Positions 26,111 to 36,317 of a stretch of DNA of 64,000 nt are shown here, in pieces. The position numbers and the translations under genes are program-made. The notes under the pieces were generated by a model, which was not told the origin of the DNA, searched no databases, and was given only the letters and a program-made list of their open reading frames with translations. Source of the stretch: Carya illinoinensis. Taxonomy: Eukaryota; Streptophyta; Magnoliopsida; Fagales; Juglandaceae. The stretch lies in NCBI RefSeq assembly GCF_018687715.1, contig NC_056753.1, positions 9,417,001-9,481,000 on the forward strand, written 5' to 3'. Numbering within the stretch: the stretch's first letter is position 1; the number at the start of each line of letters is the position of its first letter.

Positions 26111-26930
26111 CACTAGTCCAAAAAAAGGCCGCTACTTCATTAACAACGTTTTTTTGCCCACGTAATCATACGGCGGTTGTGGATGGTGGCTATTTATATG
26201 TCTCGGTATTTGTTCAAACGCCGAGACTTGAAAATCTCATCTGCGACGTTTTTATAAAAGTTAGTGGCATTTCTTGAAATGCTGCCCCATTCCCTTAACT
26301 AATGGCGTTTCTCTAAACACCACCACTAATTTGTTGCCATCGCATTACATAAAATAGTGGCGTTACAATAAACGCCCTAGCAAGTACGTTGCCGTTACAT
26401 CATATAAATTGGTAGCAATTATATAAACGCCACCAATAGTACATTGGCAACACATTGAATAAATTAACGGTGTTGATCAAAACTTGTTTGTTGCCATCCT
26501 ATTGCATAAAATAACAACGTTACAATCAATGCCGCTACAAGTACATTGTCAGCACATCATATAAATTGGTGGCTTTTAAATAAATGACACCAATACTACG
26601 TTGGTGGCACATTAAATTTATTAATAGCGTTTATCTAAATGCTACCACAAGTACGTTGCCATTGCATTGCATAAATTAAAGGCATAATATAAAACGCCGC
26701 CACTAAATCGTTACTGACACATTTTTTAAATTAACTACGCTAATATAAACACCGCTACAAATACATTGATGGCTCATTGCATTAATTAATGTTAAATGAA
26801 TGTTACCACTAGTATTTTGACAAAGTATTATATTAATTAACGGCATTTATCTCAATGCCACTACTAGTATGTTGCTGACGCTATATATAAACGTCACTAA
26901 CTATATTTTCTCCCGTTAGCAGTTTATTTT
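26111..26930 (+). mobile_element. CACTA-like left terminus with internal repeats
   Basis: The block starts CACTAGTCCAAAAAAAGG, which fits a CACTA (En/Spm) terminal inverted repeat. It continues with about a dozen decayed units of roughly 60 bp containing GGCGTTTAT, AAACGCCACCACTA and GTACGTTGCCATTGCAT. Such arrays are typical of CACTA subterminal regions. The right end of the same family was not found, so this may be a truncated element. No transposase (TNP2-type) domain is visible here. Confidence 0.55.
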
Positions 26931-27890
26931 ATGTCAACGTTTATAATGTACACCAATAAAAAAATATAATATATAAATTAATAATAATATAATATAATGG
27001 GTCATTATTCATATAATAAAAGAAATCACAAATCAAATCACATGAAAGTTCTTCTTCATAGATAATTATTCTTCTTCACATTGTATTTGTTGATATATTT
27101 AATTTCTATATAAGTTTTGTCATGTTTGTACTATTATTTTTATGCTAGTTTGTGTTTAATTTTCTTATTTATTAGAGTTTTTATTTATTTTATTTAACTT
27201 TAGTCAGGAATAAATAAATTGAAGGAGTCATGGGAATTAAGGAGAAATTTTCCTTTTCAAATTCAAATTCTCTTCATCAAGAGTCCAATAAAACTTCCCT
27301 TTCTTGAAACACTTCAGTATTTTAAGTATAACTTTTGGTTGAGAACTCCAAAAAGGGCAATTTGAGTATCTATGTAAAGCTAAGACAAAACCCTACTATA
27401 ATATATATTATACTACATATACTATAATATATATTATACTATATGTACTATATAATAGTATAATATGTAGTATATAGTGATATATACTATATATCATATA
27501 GTGATGTATTACATATATATACTAAACATATATATACTATCCTATATAATACTATAATATATAATACTATATTATAGTGATATATGATATATTATACTAT
27601 GGTATATAATATATGATATTATAATACCATATCATATAATATACTATATTGTAATTATATAGTAGTATACTATATTGTAATTACCATTTACTAATATATA
27701 TCGTACTATATACTAATATACTATACTAATATACTATATATATTATAACATACTATATTATAATTAGCATATACTAATTCTATATATTATACTATTTTTA
27801 TATGCAATCACTATGTGATATATCATCCATAAAATATTATATAGTATATAATATATTAAGCATAAAAAATCTATTAATTTACTAAATTTT
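26931..27890. other. A+T-rich spacer with TATAC-type low complexity
   Basis: No gene was recognised. From about 27395 to 27790 the sequence is almost entirely TATA, ATAC and TATAG words. The part at 27180-27370 is less biased but its frames show no known domain. Confidence 0.5.
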
Positions 27891-27894
27891 AAAT

Positions 27895-30602
27895 AAACAA
27901 CATTCGAACGGTGAATAATAATGTTCAAACAATGAGTAAATAACCGTTCGAACGTATAATTTACCGTTCGGTTTTGTACATATAAGGTATCGGGAGAGGC
28001 TTTTGAACACCATTGTCGACCTCCATAACAAAATGTCAAAAGTTAGAAAACTCCTTTTCAAATGTAACCCATAGTATATCGAATACCATCATCATTGCCA
28101 TTGTCAGCCACCATTGAAGTCTCTCTCTATCAAGTGGTACGCTCTCTATAGTCTTTTTTTTTTACTATTTATAACATTACAATTTGTTATATTATTTGTA
28201 AAAATTAAAAAAACTATATGTTTCCATTGATAGGCTCCATAGGTGGCTGGAAATCCACCGTCAATTGTTTATAATTGATTGTTTAGATGTGATTTGTTGA
28301 AGAACAAAAAGAATCGGTGGATTTCTTTGGTTTTCATGGCCACTGAGTTGACTCAGTCATGGCTGAGTTCGATCCAGATATTGTTCGAATGGTGTCGTTT
28401 TCTTTCATACAATATGAACCCAAACGTCAAACATTTGATCGGTTCACTATACGTTCGAACGGTATTTAATATCTACATTTTAATGTATGTAAATCATGTT
28501 TGAACGATGATGCAAAAATTATCACCTTTGAACAATTATGGATTCGATCGAACAATTTAACAGAAAACAGTTTCTCATTGTTTTAATTAGTATATAATTT
28601 TCTGAATATTTATTTATTATATTTTATAACTAATGTTTCATATATATTTTATTTTTTAAATTTCCAGTTGATAATGTCTTGTAGGGGATGTTAGTGTGGC
28701 AGATCAGGACATCCTATGATCAAACCTATTTGAGAGAGGATAATTTTATTAAAGCGTCAGGTAAAAATTTCTAACTTTCTAACTCTTGTCTAGGAAGGTC
28801 ATTCCTTGGCATCAGTTTTCACCGATCGTGGTTAGGAACCAATCCTATATTAGAAGGATTAGGCACAGGACTCCGTGTCTTATATTGACATCGTCTCTGA
28901 GTTCTATAAAGAGCTCGGCGGTGCCAAACTAAATGACGGAAGGGCATACACAATCTCACTCTGAGGAGCTTCAGTCATATTTTTCGGAGATAGACTTGCT
29001 AATTTTTATTGGTAAACCTAGATTGTGTACTGCATATCCAAACATGGTGCCTAGAGAGTCTCCAGGTTCGGGCTATGGAGAGATGGCTAAGGATGAGGGA
29101 TCAATTTATATAGATGAGCTCAATGCCCTTGCTGATCGTGAGGTGAGGCACTTGGTTGTTTGTTCAGATGCTCCTCTATATGATGGGACGAAGAGCATTA
29201 AGCAGACAGATCTATTTGCTTTCTTCAAGATCATGAATTTGATAATTGCCAACAATATTGACCCTCCGTAGCACAAGATAGAGGTTGGCATGAATCGGAA
29301 GAAGTTTATGATATGTGTCGCTCGTGGCGTTCCTATCGACCTAATGGGTTATATATTTGATAGGATTCAATCATAGACCCTGTACATTCAATGAATATAT
29401 TTCCATTTGGGATCTGATCACCCAATTTCTGCTACATGCCTGGGACCTATCAGATATTTTCAGGCACGTCTGGGAGCCAATGTGACTGATCAACAACTCT
29501 ACCCAGTCATGAAGCACAAGACACTCGAGACTTCGTGTTCATGGACCTATTCCAAACCTGGTCAATACTCAAAAAGATGTATAGCTGAGAGATCGTGGAG
29601 TATTGGCTGGTGAGACATCCATGCAGGCAAAGGCATCAAGCACAACTACTCGTGAGGAGATGGCTGATATAGTGCATGTAGAGATCAACAGACAAATAGC
29701 AACGATGATCAATGTAGTGCATATGGAGGTCCGTGCTGCCATATCTAAGTTACATACAGAGATTAATGCTAGCACCCCTAACTTATGTACATAGATTAAT
29801 GCGAGGTCTGCAACTCAGGTCATGATCAATACTCATCTGACATAGCTAGTGACATACCTAACTTTAGTCAAGGATGTGTGGAGAGAGTTGGGATTTTAGT
29901 AGTTTCTATCTTTTATTGACATTTTTTTTTTTTTGGTATGGACAATATTTGGTGTTTTGTAAATTTAAGTTAATTATAAATTAAATCTTTTTTTCTTTTC
30001 TAAATTAATCATTGATTTATTTCTATTACTTAATTGATAACTTTTGTATCAATTAAAAATATATCCATAATTGTAAAAATTTTGCAACTCTTCGAATGGA
30101 ATATATCACGCTCGAATGCTTCTAATCATCATTCGAACACTTTATTTTACATTCAAACATTGATTAATGTATTTGTTCAAACAGTATAGTAATATGTTCG
30201 AACAGTAAGTCAATGTCCTACTAAATTTATTGACTTAATTTGCCAATTTCCCATTCAATCATATATAATAGATATTCGAACATTATTTAACCTTGACGTT
30301 TGAACGTTGTTATATGTTGTTCGAACGATAAGTCAATGTCCCGCAACAGGCCAAATTGTCATTCGACCATATATAAGTTTCGTTTGAATGTTTATCTAAT
30401 GTTGTTTGAACATTTTTTGTGAATGTTTGAAGGGTTATTTTATTAGGGATAAAATTTTTCGTCCCTACTATTTGAACAGTAAACAGCTCCCACCATTTTT
30501 TAAAAACAAAATTTGAAACTCGTCCCTACATCTCATTTTATGGGACAATTTTCATTTCATCCTAAGGAAAAATTGTCCTGATAACTCATTTTTGTTATAG
30601 TG
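27895..30602 (+). mobile_element. CACTA-like element, right part with TTCGAACGG repeats
   Basis: The right end, read inward, is CACTATAACAAAAATGAG, a good CACTA terminus. It is followed by GGACAATTTTTCC and GTAGGGACGAG, which are usual subterminal words. The motif TTCGAACGG (with TTTGAAC and TTCGAAC variants) is clustered at about 27900-28560 and very densely at 30090-30480, on both sides of a decayed coding region. The left terminus was not found. The first five bases agree with the end at 26111 but the following sequence does not, so I treat them as separate families. Confidence 0.5.
28690..29890 (+). pseudogene. Decayed transposon-associated protein
   Basis: The best stretch is 28933-29330. 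It contains DGTKSIKQTDLFAFFKIMN followed, after a stop, by VARGVPIDLMGYIFDRIQS. This layout, with a conserved NID-P segment followed by an ARG-PID-G-I pattern, recalls the plant transposon proteins annotated as putative plant transposon protein (Transposase_32-like). That match is from memory of the family style and not proved. Stops and frameshifts break both sides. Further right, 29603-29794 is rich in Ile, Met and Val and may be the degraded C-terminal part. It lies between the two TTCGAACGG clusters, which supports a transposon origin. Confidence 0.4.
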
Positions 30603-30980
30603 TATAAGCTGACAAGACACTTTGATGCAGTGGCGGAACCAAGAATTTTTTTTAGAGGGGGCTAAATTTTCTAATGTGTGACATATTGAAATTTAAAAAT
30701 GATAAAAACACACACACATATATATATATAATTAGATTTCGATAATTTGCAATATACGCGTAAAAAAGAAAATTTTAAAAATAACATCTTAAAATATGTT
30801 TCAGGTTTTTGATGATAATCTTTCATGAAATAATATTTATTTATTATTATTTTTATAATGAAATATTTAGAATTTATTTACTTCATATAAACTATCAAGT
30901 GATTGTTTAGAATGACATCTTTCATTCTAATATATATGCAAGCTATTTTATTAAATTTTATGTAAATTCTAGATATTTTT
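30603..30980. other. A+T-rich spacer
   Basis: I see no gene. It includes a short CA/TA run near 30709-30732. Confidence 0.5.
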
Positions 30981-30992
30981 ATATTACATTAA

Positions 30993-32365
30993 AGATCCAC
31001 GATAAAAATCATTACTTGAAACTACTCGGGAAGGTCCCCTTCTCTCTGTTAACCCCCCCTAATCGCCCCCGACCAAAAGCCGCACTACCGACGAGGGTGG
31101 GAGCTTTGTCTCCCGCTCCCCTCCCTCTCTTGCTTTATTTATTTTATTTTCTTTTGTCTGTGTTTGGTTTTTCAGGTCCAATAAGGGAGGATTACCACTC
31201 CAGTCTGTCCAGCCGCCAACCGGCAACGCTCGCCTCTCCATGTTACCGTTTAGAAGCTGATCTATAAGCCCACCGAACGTGGTGCCGAACGGAGTGGGGA
31301 GTTGGCCGTACGCGCGGGACGAAGCTTCGGCTCTCTGCGGCGTGTGGCTGTCACGCGACACCAAGGGGTCTTCTGCGGACGTTTTCCTCGGTGTGTTTTG
31401 GATCCTCAGTCTTCGGTGGTCAGTTTCTGTTCAGCGGTTTTCCTCCCAGTCGTTGCCCGCCGGTTGTCCTTTTTCCTTTTTTTTTCCTTTGTTTTCGGTG
31501 TCCTCCCAGCGTGCTCTCTGGGTGGCGGCCGGAGCGGGGGAGACGCAGTTTGTTTTGGGGTTTTTTTGCTTTCGATTATGGTTTTGTTTCTGGTTTTTTC
31601 TATGCTGGTCTCCGGTTTTGTTTCTGGTTCCATTTCATCTAGCCGAAGTGGTGTATGGGCTGGTGGGCTGGTTATGGTTACGGGGATGAAGCCGGCGACG
31701 GTGAGAAGCCCTTGTGATCTTGATCGGTTTTCTTGCCTTTTCAAAATGATGGGTTGGCAATGATGACGGGATGCAGTCAGTGGTTGGTTTTTGGCTGGTT
31801 TGTTGTGAGAAACCCTTGTGCAGGTTATGCGTGGTGCAGGCTACCCGTGCGTGGTGCACTACCAGTGCGTGGTGCAGGCAGACAGATGAGCAGAAAGTGG
31901 ATGGGCAAAAGGGAGTGAGCGTACGGCGCTGAGGAGAGCATAAAATGTTATCAGTTTGATTTTTTTAGTCTGTTATGGGTGTTTTATTTAGGTTTTAATA
32001 ATTTTTTGAAATAGGCAAGTACCTCGTCTCTTTGAGGATAAGGGTTGTGAGTCTTCTCCTCTTACAGAGGGTGAAGGTTGGATAGTGCCTCTCCTCCTTT
32101 GGAGGGTGAGGGTGTTTGGTGTTGTTTTCTCGTAGACGAGTCGAGATGAACACTTCTGTTCTGACAGTCTTTCATCTCAGTATGGCGTCTTCATTAGAGA
32201 GCACAGAAGTTGTAGACACAGTCCGGCGCAATGGAAATTGCGTACGGGAGAGCGTACAACTGTTGGGTAGTTGGCTTGTAATCGGGACTTGGTACCCGTA
32301 GTTATTGGTCACAGATGTAACTTTCTTCATTCAGTAATGAATTGAAATCTATTTAAAAAAAAAAA
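30993..32365 (+). mobile_element. Non-autonomous poly(A) retroposon
   Basis: A 12-bp direct repeat ATATTACATTAA flanks the segment (30981-30992 and 32366-32377) and a poly(A) run precedes the right copy, so this is an insertion made by target-primed reverse transcription. The start is G+C-rich (GAGGGTGGGAGCTTTGTCTC) and the 3' end reads GTAGTTGGCTTGTAATCGGG, then TTCATTCAGTAATGAATTG before the tail. Several overlapping frames of 80-150 codons lie at 31016-31918, but none shows an endonuclease, reverse transcriptase or gag-like zinc knuckle. It may be an internally deleted LINE, a retrotransposed transcript or a SINE-like family. The copy at about 4136-4975 shares its start and end motifs. Confidence 0.75.
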
Positions 32366-32377
32366 ATATTACATTAA

Positions 32378-33208
32378 GCATATAATATTGCAATAGATAT
32401 CTAAAATAAAATTTTTCTTGCTCAATAAAACCTCCCAATTATTTTTCATATAGATCACCAATTAATCTTAAATGATTTTCTTGTATTTTTACTTTAAATT
32501 ATAAATTAAGAAGCCTAATATTATTGTATAACAAAAAACTTAAGGATCCATATTAGTAAGTTTATTATTTCTCCTAAACTTAATTTTTATTTAACTTTGG
32601 TGAAACCACACTCTTAAAAATAAATAATATATAGGATTTGAGACTATAAGAAAAAAATTGAAAAGAAATTTCTAAATATATTAAAAGTTTATAGAATATA
32701 TAGAGATTATAAATTTTGTTGAGATCCCATTTTCTTTATTTATAAAATTATGAATAAAAATTAAGGCATACTTTAATTTTTCAAAAAATTCCTTAGATGC
32801 ATGCGGTTCCGTTACTGCTTGGACATGTTCAAGAGTTGCTTTTGGCTGTCCGTGGAGTTATTTTCTATGTAACCGCCATCTTGCCTATGATTCTAAACCC
32901 AACTTTCATGATATCATTTATATGTCCTTCCATATTCCACTCAAGATAAATGTATACTATCCTACTTACAACATAAAATCACACTCTTGCCACTACATTA
33001 AAATAAGCTAGTGTCATTGAGATTTCTTACCATGAATCAAATCAGGAAATAACGAGACAAACGAACAAGATCTATAACGATCTACCAATTGGACTAACAT
33101 GGGCATTTTTGGGAGGGGATCCTTCTAGGCCCATTACACTTTTTATATATCTCCTCGTAATGTGAATTGATATTACTAAAAAAGAATGATAAATAAATGT
33201 ATATTCAA
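32378..33208. other. A+T-rich spacer
   Basis: No gene or repeat was recognised apart from short homopolymer runs. Confidence 0.5.
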
Positions 33209-33226
33209 AAGAATTATTCTATTCTT
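33209..33226. repeat. 18-bp target duplication of LINE (left)
   Basis: AAGAATTATTCTATTCTT recurs exactly at 34688-34705. It marks the ends of the LINE insertion between them. Confidence 0.95.
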
Positions 33227-34687
33227 TTTTTTCTTTTCTTTTTTTGAAATAAATCTTCCTTTTGTATTCACTATCAATTGAAACAAAGTTTTCATGAATG
33301 CCAACGCTAACTATCTCCTCAGGTACACTTTCTATCAACACACATTCATCATTTATATTCAATGAGTATCTAGCTAGATTGTGAGCTACTTTATTACTTT
33401 CTCTTTATGTAATGAGTTTTGTTACATACAAGCACAGCCGCACAATAATTTGTATACCAATTCTGATTTATTCATACTTAAAATTTAAATTAACACTGTT
33501 TTCAATAAAATCTACTTTTTGACCAATCACATCATATTGGTGCACAGATTAGTGCACAATTGTGCTTGCAACTATATTTTTCCTTATGTAATATGTACCA
33601 CCCAATTGGGTCTATTCTTCAAGATCACTTTAATGTCTTCAATCATTTGTCTAGTCCATTCCCAATTCTCCTCCCTTCCATTCACAACTTTGACAACACC
33701 CAAAGCATTCCCTTCCAACTCCACATTTGCAAAGTTAAGCTCAGCACACAATTTCAATGCTCTCCATAGCACATGGATCTCTGCAGCAGTTGGTTTAATC
33801 ACCCACTTCTTCAAGCCATAGAGTGAAGCTAACACCTCTCCCTGCTCATCTTCAATAACTACTCTCATCCCCATCTTCTCTTCCTTTTCTTTTAGAGCCA
33901 CATCCCAGTTGGCTTTCACTGAACACAATGCAGGTTTCTGCCATCTGCTCACACTCCTCTCTATAGCACTACCTCCTTGGTCACTAACTATATCATCTTG
34001 AGCCAACTGAAACTCCGCTAGACTATCCATTGCCTGCTTGAAGAGAACTTTAGGGGTCAGAAAACGCATTCTCAAAAACAAAGTTATTCCTCCTCAACCA
34101 TATTTTTTTCATTTCTGTTACTACCAACTCAAGTTCTTCCTATGACAAACTCTTAACAATCTTTTTCCAAACTACAAAGAGATTCCCTTCACTGCTACCC
34201 CATTTCTGCACTAGACTATCTACCTCAGCCCACACATCTGAAGCACTCACACAGTTCCAGATAGCATGGCTAATAGATTACTTTTCTGATTCACATATAG
34301 GGCATCAAGATTTCACCACTATCTTTCTTCTTACAAGATTCTTTCTGGTTGGCAAGCTGTCATTGAGTGCCTTCCACATAAACATTTTCAGAACCCTCGA
34401 GATCCTTAGACTCCACAGCACCTTCCACCCTTCATCTTCTCTTCTCAAAAACTCCCCCTTAACATTCTTTTTCGTTCTCATATCAAGATGGCATGCACTT
34501 CTTACACTAAAAACTCCATTTTTTGTTAAGGCCCAAATCAGTTTATCTTGCATACCTGTTTGGCTTATAGGTATTCTACACACCAAATCAACATCTTCTT
34601 CGTTCAAAATGGCTCTACCAATTCCTTCTTCCATGTTCCACCATCATCCTCAATTAATTCCATCTTATAGAATTCTGTCTCCAGTAT
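33227..34687 (-). pseudogene. 5'-truncated LINE (L1 type): zf-RVT and RNase H part
   Basis: This minus-strand insertion of 1461 bp is bounded by an exact 18-bp target duplication. Its 3' end is marked by a T-rich stretch on the plus strand at 33227-33245. Reading 34634 to 34305, the zinc-binding region of plant LINE reverse transcriptases is present (DKLIWALTKNGVFSVRSACH, then FMWKALNDSLPTRKNL). From 34081 to 33584 comes the plant-type RNase H: VKANWDVALKEKEEKMGM, then AAEIHVLWRALKLCAELNF and VELEGNALGVVKVVNG. The RESNKVAHNLARYSL motif lies near 33420-33380 after a frame break. The endonuclease and most of the reverse transcriptase are absent, as in typical 5'-truncated copies. It cannot move on its own. 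Confidence 0.95.
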
Positions 34688-35125
34688 AAGAATTATTCTA
34701 TTCTTAAATTGATGTGTAGATTACGTCATTTGTATCATTAAAATGATAAGATTTTATCAGTAAAAATCAAATTTTAAAATTTATATTTCAAATCAAATTA
34801 TGTCATAGAAATACTTTAGCTTTACATGACACCAATTTGATAATAAAATTTTTCTAAATCAGTGAAAAAAAAAAAAAAAAAAAAAAAAGGAAGGGCGTGG
34901 ACCTTGCTTCTTGCTCCAAACACAAAAGCTCTAAGTTTATATAATTAGAAAAATACTAATATGTCTCATGAATTTGTTTTTTTATTTTAATCGCTTATGT
35001 ATTTTAATTTTTTTTTATTTACTTAATAGTTAAGAAAGTGAATATTAAATATATTAGTATATAAATATATTTTTTTTAAAAAAATATTTTAATATATTTT
35101 AAAATATAAAAAAAAAAATTAAAAG

Positions 35126-35255
35126 GTGAGATATAACCTATAACTAACGTGAGCGGAGTAACATTACTCTAGTTATACCCTTTGTAAAAAGTGAGATTTA
35201 ACGTATGACTAACGTGAGCGGAGCAGCAGTACTCTAGTTATACCCTTTGTACCTC
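35126..35255. repeat. 65-bp tandem duplication upstream of SAUR
   Basis: Two units start GTGAGAT at 35126 and 35191. They share ACTAACGTGAGCGGAG and ACTCTAGTTATACCCTTTGT with few differences. They lie about 0.7-0.8 kb upstream of the SAUR start codon. Confidence 0.85.
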
Positions 35256-35667
35256 GTCTTTTATTTCGAATAGGTTGTAAAAGCCCGTTTCCCGAGACCG
35301 CCAAGACCTGGACAAATATCTCGGGCCCTTAGTCACAAATATCCAAGAGTCCAGAAACTACTTAGGCAGAATATAACAAGGAATAAAGCGAAGGATCCGA
35401 TTAAAAGCTACCGTTCTTTTCTTTTTCTTTATTTCTCTTTTCTTTAATAATTAAGAAAATTTTGTTTAATATTATTATGAATTTTTTTAAATATTTAAAA
35501 ATATTAAAAAATGATGTAAAAAAAATTAATTATTATTATTTTATTTTATTTTTTTATAAGACTAGCGAAAGCAGTGGCTCTATAAGGTTCCACAACAAAT
35601 TCTACTTTTACTTCGTAGGAAGCCTCAACACACTTTCCTCGACTGTCAAGAGTCCCAACTCTCTTCC

Positions 35668-35674
35668 TATATAT
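35668..35674 (+). promoter_or_regulatory. Possible TATA box of the SAUR gene
   Basis: TATATAT in the context TTCCTATATATCCG lies about 290 bp upstream of the ATG, which would give a fairly long 5' leader. The assignment rests on sequence only. Confidence 0.35.
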
Positions 35675-35957
35675 CCGTTTCTCTCTTTTCTGGCCTTTAT
35701 GCACTTTGTATTAGAGCGAACGTTTATTAGCCATGACCAACGTCCCAAGCTCTTTGAGATGCTCCTTCCTTACCCTCTTCAAGCAAGGCATCGGAGCCTC
35801 TGAGCCTTGGGCGCCTCTTTACCTTGTTTTCTTATAGAACGTGTAATAATCGGAGACAAAAGATCGGCAAGAAACTAGCTTGCAAAAGCAAGGGCTACGT
35901 ACGGACGTACTCCTTTGTCTTTCTTTGTGGATCTTCGTTTGCATGACTTTTGCAAAT

Positions 35958-36317
35958 ATGGGAAGTGGAGATCAGAAAACTGTGAGAAACTTTCACCCAA
36001 ACCTGCCTCGTCATCTTCAGCAGCATCACCAAGGGAAGAAGCAAGAGATGAGAGATGTGCCAAAAGGGTGTTTGGCGATCAAGGTTGGTCAGGGTGAGGA
36101 GCAACAGAGATTTGTGGTGCCTGTTATGTATTTCAACCACCCACTGTTCATGCAGCTCCTGAAGGAGGCGGAGGAAGAGTACGGTTTTGATCAGAAGGGG
36201 ACAATCACAATCCCCTGCCATGTGGAGGAGTTTAGGAACGTTCAGGGAATGATTGACAGGGAAAAGTCCCTTCATCATCGTCATGTAATTGGGTGTTTTG
36301 GCCCTTTTGGGGTTTGA
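35958..36317 (+). CDS. SAUR32-like auxin-responsive protein
   Basis: This is the only convincing host gene. It is a single exon of 119 codons, as usual for SAUR genes, which are small, early auxin-induced and linked to cell expansion (many act by inhibiting PP2C.D phosphatases; that is family knowledge). The core starts at DVPKGCLAIKVG (residues 33-44). It continues with RFVVPVMYFNHPLFMQLLKE (51-70), AEEEYGFDQKGTITIPCHVE (71-90) and EFRNVQGMID. A His-rich linker (REKSLHHRHV) and a short CF tail follow. This pattern is that of Arabidopsis SAUR32 and relatives, about 120 residues long. The frame is open 26 codons further upstream, but the Met at 35958 gives the family's usual MG-start and length, so I chose it. 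Downstream, AGATTTA and GGTTTTGTAT (about 36384-36411) resemble the DST instability element of SAUR transcripts. The frame looks intact. Confidence 0.93.
   Translation: MGSGDQKTVRNFHPNLPRHLQQHHQGKKQEMRDVPKGCLAIKVGQGEEQQRFVVPVMYFNHPLFMQLLKEAEEEYGFDQKGTITIPCHVEEFRNVQGMIDREKSLHHRHVIGCFGPFGV

Larger units (their letters stand above)
34706..35957. other. Upstream region of the SAUR gene
   Basis: This is non-coding. A poly(A) run of 24 lies at 34865-34888. A 65-bp unit is duplicated in tandem at about 35126-35255. A TATA-like TATATAT is at 35668-35674. GAGACA, the complement of the auxin-response core TGTCTC, is at 35853-35858, about 100 bp before the ATG. Confidence 0.55.

Noticed and set aside
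26111..30602. One CACTA element spanning both termini
   Set aside because: Only the first five bases and a CAAAA word agree between the ends, subterminal sequences differ and the flanking triplets (CAA and TAT) do not match. Two families are likelier.
31016..31918. Four to six overlapping frames in the retroposon
   Set aside because: None shows a recognisable protein family and they overlap on both strands in a G+C-rich stretch. I describe the segment as a retroposon only.
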